A stretch of DNA of 5,925 bases, from the NCBI GenBank assembly GCA_021203685.1, contig JAJQAS010000017.1, forward strand, positions 1-5,925, given 5' to 3'. This stretch comes from Clostridiales bacterium (lineage in GTDB: Bacteria > Bacillota > Clostridia > Oscillospirales > Oscillospiraceae). Below the pieces are notes generated by a model. The model had not been told where the DNA came from and ran no database searches. It saw only the letters and a list, made by a program, of their open reading frames with translations. The position numbers were made by a program, and so were the translations under genes. Positions 1 to 5,366 of the stretch are shown here, piece by piece (positions within the stretch are counted from its first letter, which is position 1; each line of letters begins with the position of its first letter).

Positions 1-496
1 CGCAGTGGAGGGTGACGAAGTCCACGCCGTTTTCCGCGTGGAGCCGCACCACGTCAATGAGGTCACGGGCCGACAGAGTAGCCAGGTCCCGCTGGTAGTG
101 GATGACCGAGTCGTAGATGGGCACTGTGCCGATCATGGCGGGGCACTCGCGGGTCAGCTTGCAGCGGAAGGGTTCGGTGTTGCCGTGGCTGGACAGGTCC
201 ATAATTGCCTCGGCCCCCATGTTCACCGCCGCCATCACCTTCTGCATTTCGATGTTGTAGTCCTTGCAGTCCCGGGAGACGCCCAGGTTCACGTTGATTT
301 TGGTGCGGAGCATGGAGCCGACGCCCTCCGGGTTCAGGCAGGTGTGGTTCTTGTTGGCGGGGATGACCACCTTGCCGGCGGCTACCAGTTCCCGGAGCTT
401 CTCCGGCTCCAGATACTCCTTCTGGGCCACGGCTTTCAGCTCCGGGGTCAGGATGCCCTGGCGGGCGGCGTCCATCTGTGTGGTGTAAGTTCTCAT
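1..496 (-). CDS. thiC: Phosphomethylpyrimidine synthase ThiC, N-terminal part (3' end beyond window)
   Basis: ThiC is a radical-SAM [4Fe-4S] enzyme of cytoplasmic thiamine synthesis. It rearranges aminoimidazole ribotide to hydroxymethylpyrimidine phosphate, releasing formate and CO. The first 165 codons are present and the frame stays open to base 1; the family is usually about 430 residues or more, so the C-terminal half, including the CX2CX4C cluster site, is missing from view. Recognisable ThiC stretches are MRTYTTQMDAARQG at the N-terminus, GKVVIPANKNH (about residues 41-51), KINVNLGVSRDC (about 70-81), GAEAIMDLSSHGNTE (about 99-113) and GTVPIYDSV (about 127-135). The ATG at 496-494 is preceded by AAAGGA (506-511) with a 9-nt spacer, which fixes the start. 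No long E. coli-type N-terminal extension is present, as is usual in Firmicutes. The upstream TPP riboswitch independently supports the identification. Certainty is high. Confidence 0.96.
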   Translation of the reverse strand, partial: MRTYTTQMDAARQGILTPELKAVAQKEYLEPEKLRELVAAGKVVIPANKNHTCLNPEGVGSMLRTKINVNLGVSRDCKDYNIEMQKVMAAVNMGAEAIMDLSSHGNTEPFRCKLTRECPAMIGTVPIYDSVIHYQRDLATLSARDLIDVVRLHAENGVDFVTLHC

Positions 497-544
497 AGAA
501 ATATGTCCTTTCTTTTTGAGGTAATTGCCGCAGCGGGAAGAATG

Positions 545-581
545 AAAAAAGCTGTGAGACTGCCAATGACATTCTCACAGC
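545..581 (-). terminator. Intrinsic terminator of the thiC TPP riboswitch
   Basis: Read on the minus strand, a perfect 9-bp stem GCTGTGAGA / TCTCACAGC (573-581 and 551-559) encloses a 13-nt loop and is followed directly by TTTTTT (545-550). It lies between the TPP aptamer and the thiC ribosome binding site, about 50 nt before the ATG. It is therefore most likely the expression platform that ends transcription when TPP is bound. It could also end read-through transcripts from the FNT gene upstream. A short loop segment TGGCA can pair with TGCCA in the aptamer; this is a possible but weak antiterminator contact, and I could not define a convincing longer antiterminator by eye. Confidence 0.88.
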
Positions 582-594
582 GGAAAGTTCCGTG

Positions 595-692
595 CTCCAT
601 ATCCCTACGCTGGCATTATCCAAACAGGTCGTCAGGGTCGAGGCGGGATTGCGCCTCCTCTCAGCCTGCTTCCGCAAGCTCCCCTTTGGTTG
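595..692 (-). promoter_or_regulatory. TPP (THI-box) riboswitch aptamer controlling thiC
   Basis: Read on the minus strand the segment has the THI-box landmarks in the right order. GGGG (681-684) can pair with the CCC of GACCC (635-639) as P2. A P3 stem GCUUG/CAGGC is followed by the conserved CUGAGA (659-664). A variable P3a hairpin GAGGCG/CGCCUC (640-657) comes next. The second conserved block includes GACCUG and GGAUAAUGCCAGCG (608-621), then UAGGGA. These match the pyrimidine-sensing CUGAGA core and the pyrophosphate-sensing GGAUAAUGCCAGCGUAGGGA block of known TPP riboswitches. A terminator follows, so binding of TPP should reduce thiC transcription. The outer limits (P1) are approximate; P1 looks short (CCA/UGG possible). 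Confidence 0.95.
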
Positions 693-699
693 TACCTCT

Positions 700-728
700 A
701 TCTTATACCTGCGTGGGGGAATATGCAA
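700..728 (-). promoter_or_regulatory. Candidate promoter for the thiC leader
   Basis: On the minus strand TTGCAT (728-723) and TAAGAT (705-700) are separated by 17 nt and lie just upstream of the aptamer, inside the gap after the FNT stop codon. An overlapping alternative -10 is TATAAG (707-702). The -35 matches consensus at only 3 of 6 positions, so this is a positional candidate. The riboswitch requires a transcript starting near here or reading through from the FNT gene. Confidence 0.4.
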
Positions 729-744
729 GGTTTTTTTCGTTTTC

Positions 745-1521
745 TCAGCTATTTGTCTCCCGGCTGATGAGGAAATAGGGCAGCGCCACGAATCCCCCGC
801 CGCCGATGCAGTTGCCCACCGTCACCAGCAACAGGTTTGAGATGTAACCAACAAGGGAAATGCTCTCCCCCATGGGATTCAGCAGGGCCACGCCGATGAT
901 GCTCATGTTGGCAATGCTGTGCTCAAAGCCGCAGGTCATGAAAATCAAGATGCACCACACGGTAATCACCAGCTTGGCGCACTCGTTTTGCAGCCGGAAG
1001 CTGCACCACACCGCCAGACACACGCAGATGTTGCACAAAATGCCCCGCACCACCATTTCCAACGGCGAGAGAGCCACTTTGGCGGCGGCGGAGGCGGCGA
1101 AGTAGGCGGCGACAGCCTCCGCACTGCCTGCGCCGGAGAGGGCGTAGAGGATGATCGTCAGCCAGGAACCGGCCAGATTCCCCAACCAGCAGACCGCCCA
1201 CAGCCGTAGGGTCTGGCCCCACGGGACCTCCACCGCGAGGGAAGCCGCCGTCATGGTCAGGTTGTTGCCGGTGAACAGCTCACACCCGGCGGTGATGACC
1301 AGGCTCAGCGCCGCCGAGAAGGTCAGCGCTGCCAGCAGTTTGGGCGTGCCGAACCCGGCGGCGGTCAGCAGCCCGCCCACCGTCATGGACAGCAGACTGC
1401 CGAAGGTGATGAACATCCCCGCCAGCATGGAGGAGACGAAAAAGCCCAGCGGATTTTGTTCCAGCAGCGTCACCTTGGCGCGGGCGGCGTTGCAGAGGGC
1501 GGAGTAGGTATCCTGATACAC
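745..1521 (-). CDS. Formate/nitrite transporter family protein (FocA/NirC-like)
   Basis: The 258-residue inner-membrane protein has the length and six-helix pattern of FNT channels (hydrophobic segments near residues 25-51, 62-80, 103-127, 155-174, 182-199 and 226-250). These pentameric channels pass small monovalent anions such as formate, nitrite or hydrosulfide. Family signatures are visible: GCELFTGNN at 79-87, GNLAGS at 114-119, RGILCNICVCLAVW at 159-172 and GFEHSIANM at 198-206. His201 in GFEHS corresponds to the central pore histidine of FocA, Lys148 sits where the conserved pore lysine is expected, and Thr84 matches the gating-loop threonine. The start is GTG (1521-1519), preceded by AGGGGA at good spacing; no better ATG fits the N-terminal FNT alignment. 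The gene has its own promoter and lies upstream of the thiC leader with no separate terminator. Substrate cannot be decided from sequence: formate, nitrite or HS- are all possible, so no symbol is given. Confidence 0.93.
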   Translation of the reverse strand: MYQDTYSALCNAARAKVTLLEQNPLGFFVSSMLAGMFITFGSLLSMTVGGLLTAAGFGTPKLLAALTFSAALSLVITAGCELFTGNNLTMTAASLAVEVPWGQTLRLWAVCWLGNLAGSWLTIILYALSGAGSAEAVAAYFAASAAAKVALSPLEMVVRGILCNICVCLAVWCSFRLQNECAKLVITVWCILIFMTCGFEHSIANMSIIGVALLNPMGESISLVGYISNLLLVTVGNCIGGGGFVALPYFLISRETNS

Positions 1522-1573
1522 GGTGCAGTTCCCCTTTCACTTCTCGATTCGTTCGATTTGCGTAACTATGGGG

Positions 1574-1603
1574 ATGATAGCACAGGCCAGTTCTCCCTGT
1601 CAA
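1574..1603 (-). promoter_or_regulatory. Promoter of the FNT transporter gene
   Basis: On the minus strand a perfect -35 TTGACA (1603-1598) and a -10 TATCAT (1579-1574, 5 of 6) are 18 nt apart. This predicts a transcript start near 1567 and a leader of about 45 nt before the GTG codon. The leader is too short for a riboswitch. It contains CGATT twice (1545-1549 and 1554-1558), which is too weak to call an operator. Confidence 0.7.
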
Positions 1604-1708
1604 TGGACGCAATCAAACAAGATTCTCATCCACGAAAGGTCTGTGTGAACAAAGAGGAAAAATACGGCCTGCTGCAAACCTTCCCTGCCCCTTTGACAGA
1701 AAAGGGCC

Positions 1709-1737
1709 TTGTTATTTTCCAAAAGAGCTTATATAAT
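1709..1737 (+). promoter_or_regulatory. Promoter of the DUF4364-CmpB-LUD gene cluster
   Basis: TTGTTA (1709-1714) and a perfect TATAAT (1732-1737) are separated by 17 nt, and a strong AAAGGAGGG ribosome binding site (1758-1766) follows about 6 nt before the ATG at 1773. The predicted transcript start is near 1744, giving a leader of about 30 nt. An imperfect hairpin CCCTTT/AAAGGG (about 1689-1706) abuts the -35 box on its upstream side. Confidence 0.72.
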
Positions 1738-1772
1738 AGAAGGTACAAACCAACTGCAAAGGAGGGAGCGCA

Positions 1773-2306
1773 ATGCCCCGTGGGTTTATTCGCGGCCCGT
1801 TGGATGTCCGCCTGCTGCTTCTTTATATCCTGGCCCGGCTCACCCTGCCCATCGACAGGGATCACCTGCTGGACCTGGCCCTCTGCGACGAGGGGATGGA
1901 TTACTTCCAGTTCGCCGAGGCCCTGACCAGCCTCATCAACACCGGCCACGTCCAGGAGGACGAAAATCATCTGCTGACCATCACCCCCAAGGGGCGCGCC
2001 AACGGCTCGGTCTGCGAGGATGAACTGGCCTATTCCGTCCGGCTCAAATGCGACCGCGGCGCGGCGGAGATGAACAAAGCCCTCCAGCGGCAGAACCAGG
2101 TGCGCTCCTCCATTCTCCCCCGGCCCGACGGCGGCGTCACCGTCCGCATGGCGCTGGACGACGACGCGGGCAACCTGATGACCCTGGAGATGCTGGCCCC
2201 CGACCAGAAGGAGGGGGAGCGGCTGGCGGCGGCCTTCCAGGACCGGCCTGACATCCTCTACAACACACTTCTCTCCGTCCTGCTGGACGGACAAAAGGAC
2301 GGCTGA
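1773..2306 (+). CDS. DUF4364 family protein (winged-helix-like, function unknown)
   Basis: The 177-residue cytoplasmic protein resembles the DUF4364 family, which is found in Clostridia and has no firmly assigned role. Typical stretches are the N-terminal FIRGPLDVRLLLLYILARL (residues 5-23), LALCDEGMDYFQFAEAL (about 35-51) and LLTITPKGRANG (67-78). The first 80 residues read as a winged-helix fold: helix, helix, a recognition-like helix ending LINTGHV, then the wing LLTITPKG. This gives the general look of PadR/MarR-type regulators, but DNA binding is inference. The C-terminal half (about 85-177) alternates charged helices and strands and has no catalytic motif I recognise. The start has an excellent AAAGGAGGG site and a consensus promoter. 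It is first in a probable three-gene operon, 7 nt before the membrane-protein gene. Family assignment is from memory of conserved motifs. Confidence 0.85.
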   Translation: MPRGFIRGPLDVRLLLLYILARLTLPIDRDHLLDLALCDEGMDYFQFAEALTSLINTGHVQEDENHLLTITPKGRANGSVCEDELAYSVRLKCDRGAAEMNKALQRQNQVRSSILPRPDGGVTVRMALDDDAGNLMTLEMLAPDQKEGERLAAAFQDRPDILYNTLLSVLLDGQKDG

Positions 2307-2313
2307 TACTACC

Positions 2314-3162
2314 ATGCAGGAACCGCTGCTGTTTGGGACGCCGCTGACGCTGGCGTTCCTCTACTTCGTCTGGTACTCTGCGCTGGGCTGGGTCATGGAG
2401 ACCACCTACTGCTCCATCGGGCAAAAGCACTTTGTCAACCGTGGCTTCCTCCACGGGCCGTTTTGCTCCATCTACGGGGTGGGGGCGCTGCTGATGGTGC
2501 TGGGGCTCAGCCGCTTCATGGGGAACATTCCCCTGTTTCTGGCGGCCTCCATCGTCACCATGTCCGCCTGGGAGTACTTTGTGGGTTGGGTGCTGGAGAC
2601 CACCACCCACATCAAATACTGGGACTACTCCAACGAAAAATACAACCTCAAAGGCCGCATCTGCCTGAAAAACTCCCTGATCTGGGGACTGGTCTCCTAT
2701 GTGGCCCTGTACTGGATCCACCCACAGACCGAGCGGCTGTTCAGCGGCCTGAGCAGCACCGCCCGATGGGCGCTCACCGGGGTGTTGGCGGCGGCGCTGC
2801 TGGCCGACACCGTCACCACCATCCGCAGCCTGGCCCTGACCACGGTGTTCCTGAACCAGGCCGAGGCCACCCGGCTGGAGCTGGAGGCCCGGCGGAAGGA
2901 GCTGCGCCAGACCAGCCAGCAGAAGGTGGAGGAGCTGGCCCTCCAGACCGCTCTCCTGAAGTTGGAGCTGCAACAAAGGAACCTGTTGGAGGAGGCCGCT
3001 CACCACTCCCGGCGGTTCTTCCGGCACTATAATAGCATGACCTCCACCGCCTACCGCCGCTCTTTGCAGCGCATCCGCCAGAACGGGGAGCAGTTCCTGG
3101 CCCACCGCGCCCAGCGGCTGCAGGAGCTGAAGCAGAAAACCCAAACGAGAAAGGATGACTGA
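2314..3162 (+). CDS. CmpB-family membrane protein ('putative ABC transporter permease') with C-terminal coiled coil
   Basis: The 282-residue integral membrane protein carries the conserved blocks of the ABC_trans_CmpB family (formerly DUF1113): WYSALGWVMET (20-30), FVNRGFLHGPFCSIYG (40-55), EYFVGWVLET (87-96), WDYS (103-106) and GRIC (114-117). Hydrophobic segments lie near 11-30, 50-66, 72-95, 121-135 and 152-170. After the last one, residues about 182-232 are rich in E, Q, R, K and L with heptad-like spacing, predicting a long coiled coil, then a basic tail to 282. The family name is historical: no ATPase or binding-protein gene is adjacent, so an ABC-transport role is unsupported here. The ATG lies 7 nt after the previous stop. 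The nearest Shine-Dalgarno-like sequence, AAAGGA (2294-2299), is 14 nt upstream, which is long, so translational coupling is likely. Family membership is fairly sure; function is unknown. Confidence 0.86.
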   Translation: MQEPLLFGTPLTLAFLYFVWYSALGWVMETTYCSIGQKHFVNRGFLHGPFCSIYGVGALLMVLGLSRFMGNIPLFLAASIVTMSAWEYFVGWVLETTTHIKYWDYSNEKYNLKGRICLKNSLIWGLVSYVALYWIHPQTERLFSGLSSTARWALTGVLAAALLADTVTTIRSLALTTVFLNQAEATRLELEARRKELRQTSQQKVEELALQTALLKLELQQRNLLEEAAHHSRRFFRHYNSMTSTAYRRSLQRIRQNGEQFLAHRAQRLQELKQKTQTRKDD

Positions 3163-3163
3163 T

Positions 3164-3799
3164 ATGACGCCCAGGGAAATTTCCTACGAACACCTCGCCC
3201 GCACCGTCCTGAAAAACATGGAGAAGCGGAACTTCACCGGCAGCTACGCCCCCACCGCCGACGACGCCGTGGAGCAAATCAAAGCCCTGCTCCAGCCCGG
3301 CCTGACCGTGGCCAGCGGCGGCAGCGCCACACTGGGAGAGCTGAACTTCCAGGAGATGGTGGAACAGGCGGGCTGCACCTACATCGACCGAGCCGCCGCC
3401 ACGACCTCCCAGGAGAAGCGGGAGATCTACGCCCGGACCACCCTCAGCGACCTGTACTTCCTCAGCGCCAACGCCATCACCGTGGCGGGGGAGCTGGTCA
3501 ACGTGGACGGAAACGGCAACCGGGTGGCCTGCCTGACCTGCGGCCCGGAGCGGGTGGTGGTCGTGGCCGGGATGAACAAGGTCTGCAAGGACATCCCCTC
3601 CGCCATTGAGCGCGTCAAGGTGCAGGCTGCGCCCCCCAACTGCGTCCGGCTGGAGATGAACACCCCGTGCAGCGTCACCGGCGTCTGCGCCGACTGCCAC
3701 AGCGAGGGCTGCATCTGCTGCGCCACCGTCATCACCCGGCACAGCCGGACCCCCGGCCGCATCCATGTGATCCTGGTGGGGGAGGAATTGGGGTTCTGA
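3164..3799 (+). CDS. LUD-domain protein (LutC/YkgG-like lactate utilization family)
   Basis: The 211-residue soluble protein has the LUD fold signature: VASGGSATLGE (49-59), FLSANAITVAGELVNVDGNGNR (99-120), CGPERVVVVAGMNKV (126-140) and TPCSVTGVCADC (167-178). LutC-type proteins work with LutA and LutB in oxidising L-lactate to pyruvate, but neither partner is in the window, and stand-alone LUD proteins are common in Clostridia with no proven role. The C-terminal region has a cysteine cluster C169-x5-C-x2-C-x4-C-x-C-C, suggesting metal or iron-sulfur binding (inference). I chose ATG 3164 because GAAAGGA (3149-3155) lies 8 nt before it. The in-frame ATG at 3155 overlaps that site and would add three residues (MTD), overlapping the previous gene by 8 nt. 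The chosen start leaves a 1-nt gap, so translation is probably coupled. It is the last gene of the cluster, followed by a nested inverted repeat and a terminator. Confidence 0.88.
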   Translation: MTPREISYEHLARTVLKNMEKRNFTGSYAPTADDAVEQIKALLQPGLTVASGGSATLGELNFQEMVEQAGCTYIDRAAATTSQEKREIYARTTLSDLYFLSANAITVAGELVNVDGNGNRVACLTCGPERVVVVAGMNKVCKDIPSAIERVKVQAAPPNCVRLEMNTPCSVTGVCADCHSEGCICCATVITRHSRTPGRIHVILVGEELGF

Positions 3800-3826
3800 G
3801 CCTTCAAAACACACGCAGCCTGTATG

Positions 3827-3894
3827 TGTAGGGGCGGCCCGTGGCCGCCCGAAAACTGCTCTCTGGATACGGGCGGCCAAGGGCCGCCCCTACA
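3827..3894. repeat. Nested GC-rich inverted repeat (probable REP/MITE-like dispersed element)
   Basis: Two 25-base arms (3827-3851 and 3870-3894) are inverted copies differing at one position. They begin TGTAGGGGCGGCC, end GGCCGCCCCTACA, and flank an 18-nt centre. Each arm is itself palindromic: GGGCGGCC and GGCCGCCC are separated by 3 nt. The element can therefore fold as one long hairpin or two small ones, on either strand. No coding capacity and no clear target duplication are visible. Its place in a convergent intergenic gap and its form resemble dispersed GTAGGGGCGGCC-type repeats of GC-rich Firmicutes. Copy number elsewhere in the genome cannot be seen here. Confidence 0.85.
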
Positions 3895-3918
3895 GGTGGG
3901 TGGTAAAATTTCCGTCAA

Positions 3919-3947
3919 AAAAGGACAGCCCACGGGCTGTCCTTTTC
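3919..3947. terminator. Bidirectional intrinsic terminator between convergent genes
   Basis: AGGACAGCCC (3922-3931) pairs with GGGCTGTCCT (3934-3943), extended by flanking A:T pairs. On the plus strand the stem is followed by a short T run (TTTT), serving the LUD gene. On the minus strand it is followed by TTTTTT (3916-3921 region), serving the pseudouridine synthase gene. It sits about 120 nt after the LUD stop and about 20 nt after the minus-strand stop codon, as expected for a shared terminator. The longer T run favours the minus-strand direction. Confidence 0.9.
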
Positions 3948-3968
3948 TCGTCTTGAATTGAATTAAAA

Positions 3969-4877
3969 TCACAGTTTTTTTAGCCGCTCGGCGGTTTTCA
4001 CAAAATACTCCGGCAGGGGACACTCCACCACCACCGGCTCCCCGGTGGTGGGGTGGACAAACCGCAGCCGTTTGGCGTGGAGGCATTGTCCGGCCAGCCC
4101 GGGATAGGGCTTCTTGCTGCCGTAGACCGTGTCCCCCAACAGGGGGTGGTGGAGGTAGGCCATGTGGACGCGGATCTGGTGGGTGCGGCCCGTCTCCAGC
4201 TGGCACTCCACGCGGGTGTAGCCGTTGTACCGCTCCAGCACCCGCCAGTGGGTCACCGCCCGCTTGCCCCCGGCGGTGACGGCCATTTTTTTGCGGTCCG
4301 TTTTGTGCCGGGCGATGGGGGCGTCCACTGTGCCGGAATCCTCGGTCAAATTGCCCACCACGATGGCCTCGTAGGTGCGTGCCAGGGTGTGGTCCTGGAG
4401 CTGGGCGGCCAGGGCCAGGTGGGCGCTGTCGTTCTTCGCCACGATGATGAGGCCGCTGGTGTCCCGGTCAATGCGGTGGACGATGCCGGGGCGCAGCACA
4501 CCGTTGATTCCGGAGAGTGATTTTCCACAGTGATATAACAGTGCGTTGACAAGCGTTCCGTCCGGATGGCCCGGCGCGGGGTGAACGACCATGCCCACCG
4601 GCTTGTTGACCACCACCACGTCGTCGTCCTCATAGACGATTTCCAGGGAAATGTCCTGGGGAACCACGTCCAACGGCTCCGGTTCGGGCAGGGAGACCTC
4701 CAGCGTTTCCCCCACCTCCAGCCGGGCGTTTTTCTTGAGCTTTTTACCGCCAGAAGTCACCCGTCCCTGCTCCAGCAGCCGCTGGGCGGCGGAGCGGGTC
4801 AGCCCCTCCACGGCGCGGGCCAGGAACTGATCGGCCCGCTCCCCTGCCGCGTCGGCGGTCAGGGTCAGGGCACTCAT
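3969..4877 (-). CDS. RluA/RluD-family pseudouridine synthase (YlyB-like)
   Basis: The 302-residue cytoplasmic enzyme isomerises uridine to pseudouridine in RNA, most likely 23S rRNA by family. An S4 RNA-binding domain occupies about residues 13-62 (ERADQFLARAVEGLTRSAAQ through GETLEV). The catalytic domain follows: VVVVNKPVGMVVHPAPGH (87-104), then HRIDRDTSGL (134-143) with catalytic Asp137, ARTYEAIVVG (166-175), ETGRTHQIRVHMAY (228-241) and LLGDTVYG (246-253). The frame stays open far upstream through lspA, but the S4 domain begins just after the ATG at 4877. That ATG overlaps the lspA stop codon by 4 nt (ATGA) and has a GAAGGGG ribosome binding site about 8 nt before it, so this is the real start. 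The gene order lspA then this gene is conserved in Firmicutes (lspA-ylyB in Bacillus). Assignment to RluD rather than another RluA paralogue, and the exact target uridines, are not certain. Confidence 0.95.
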   Translation of the reverse strand: MSALTLTADAAGERADQFLARAVEGLTRSAAQRLLEQGRVTSGGKKLKKNARLEVGETLEVSLPEPEPLDVVPQDISLEIVYEDDDVVVVNKPVGMVVHPAPGHPDGTLVNALLYHCGKSLSGINGVLRPGIVHRIDRDTSGLIIVAKNDSAHLALAAQLQDHTLARTYEAIVVGNLTEDSGTVDAPIARHKTDRKKMAVTAGGKRAVTHWRVLERYNGYTRVECQLETGRTHQIRVHMAYLHHPLLGDTVYGSKKPYPGLAGQCLHAKRLRFVHPTTGEPVVVECPLPEYFVKTAERLKKL

Positions 4878-5362
4878 CGCCACAGCCCCTTCTCCCCTTT
4901 CGGCTGTTTTGGCTCCAGCTTCTCCCAGAAGAAGAACACATAGCACAGCACCAGAATACCGCCCACCACCACGCAGCAGTCCGCGATGTTGAACACGGCG
5001 AAGTTGATGAACAGTACCTGGATCATGTCGGTGACGTAGCCCAGGAACAGCCGGTCGATGAGGTTGCCCGCCGCCCCGGCCATAACAAGGGTCAGGGGCC
5101 ACTTGCCCAGAGGATGAGAAAACAGAAGGTTTTTTGCCAGCACGACGGCCAGCGCCACGGTGGCAATGAAGGACACGATGGTCAGCAGCCCCGTCCGCCC
5201 GCTGAGGGAGGAAAAGGCCATGCCGGTGTTCTGCACATAGTTCAGGCCCACCACGCCGGGGATGAGCACCACCTGCTCCCCCAGGGCCAGGGAGGCCCGG
5301 ATGGCGGCCTTGACCCCCTGGTCCAGGCCCACCAGGAACCCGGCCACGATGAAATACCACAT
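4874..5362 (-). CDS. lspA: Lipoprotein signal peptidase (signal peptidase II)
   Basis: LspA is a four-helix membrane aspartyl protease that removes the signal peptide from diacylglyceryl-modified prolipoproteins. At 162 residues it has the normal length. Motifs in order are LDQGVKAAI (13-21), NYVQNTGMAF (41-50), AGAAGNLIDRL (95-105), YVTDMI (109-114) and FNIAD (124-128). The catalytic pair is Asp112 and Asp128 by comparison with the VxDF and FNxAD motifs of characterised LspA. Hydrophobic segments lie near 1-14, 58-80, 88-104 and 122-145, followed by a charged tail. The ATG at 5362 is preceded by AAGGAT at about 7-nt spacing, lying within the end of the upstream gene (4-nt gap). The stop overlaps the start of the pseudouridine synthase gene. 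A minor oddity is Met rather than Ala in the NxGxAF motif. Confidence 0.96.
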   Translation of the reverse strand: MWYFIVAGFLVGLDQGVKAAIRASLALGEQVVLIPGVVGLNYVQNTGMAFSSLSGRTGLLTIVSFIATVALAVVLAKNLLFSHPLGKWPLTLVMAGAAGNLIDRLFLGYVTDMIQVLFINFAVFNIADCCVVVGGILVLCYVFFFWEKLEPKQPKGEKGLWR

Positions 5363-5366
5363 AGGC

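Noticed and set aside
5..778. Long plus-strand open frame of 257 codons over the thiC and leader region
   Set aside because: It lies antisense to clear ThiC coding sequence and the TPP riboswitch, has His/Val/Gly-rich shadow composition, and shows no domain.
1541..1562. Direct repeat of CGATT in the FNT leader as a possible operator
   Set aside because: Two 5-base copies nine bases apart are within chance expectation, and no known regulator site matches.
1686..1720. Possible plus-strand intrinsic terminator before the cassette promoter
   Set aside because: The stem is short and the following sequence CCTTGTTATTTT is not an uninterrupted T run; no plus-strand gene precedes it.
2137..3144. 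Minus-strand open frame of 335 codons opposite the CmpB gene
   Set aside because: It is a high-GC antisense shadow rich in Gln/Gly/Pro; the plus-strand frame has recognisable family motifs and proper spacing to its neighbours.
2813..3880. Minus-strand open frame of 355 codons opposite the LUD gene
   Set aside because: Composition is Gly/Ala/Pro/His biased, it crosses the inverted repeat and two real genes, and it has no credible ribosome binding site or domain.
3827..3894. CRISPR array or insertion-sequence end
   Set aside because: There are only two arms, inverted and not direct, with an 18-nt centre and no transposase frame; no repeat-spacer periodicity exists.
3800..3968. Small gene in the convergent gap
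   Set aside because: The gap is taken up by the inverted repeat and the shared terminator, and no short frame has a ribosome binding site.
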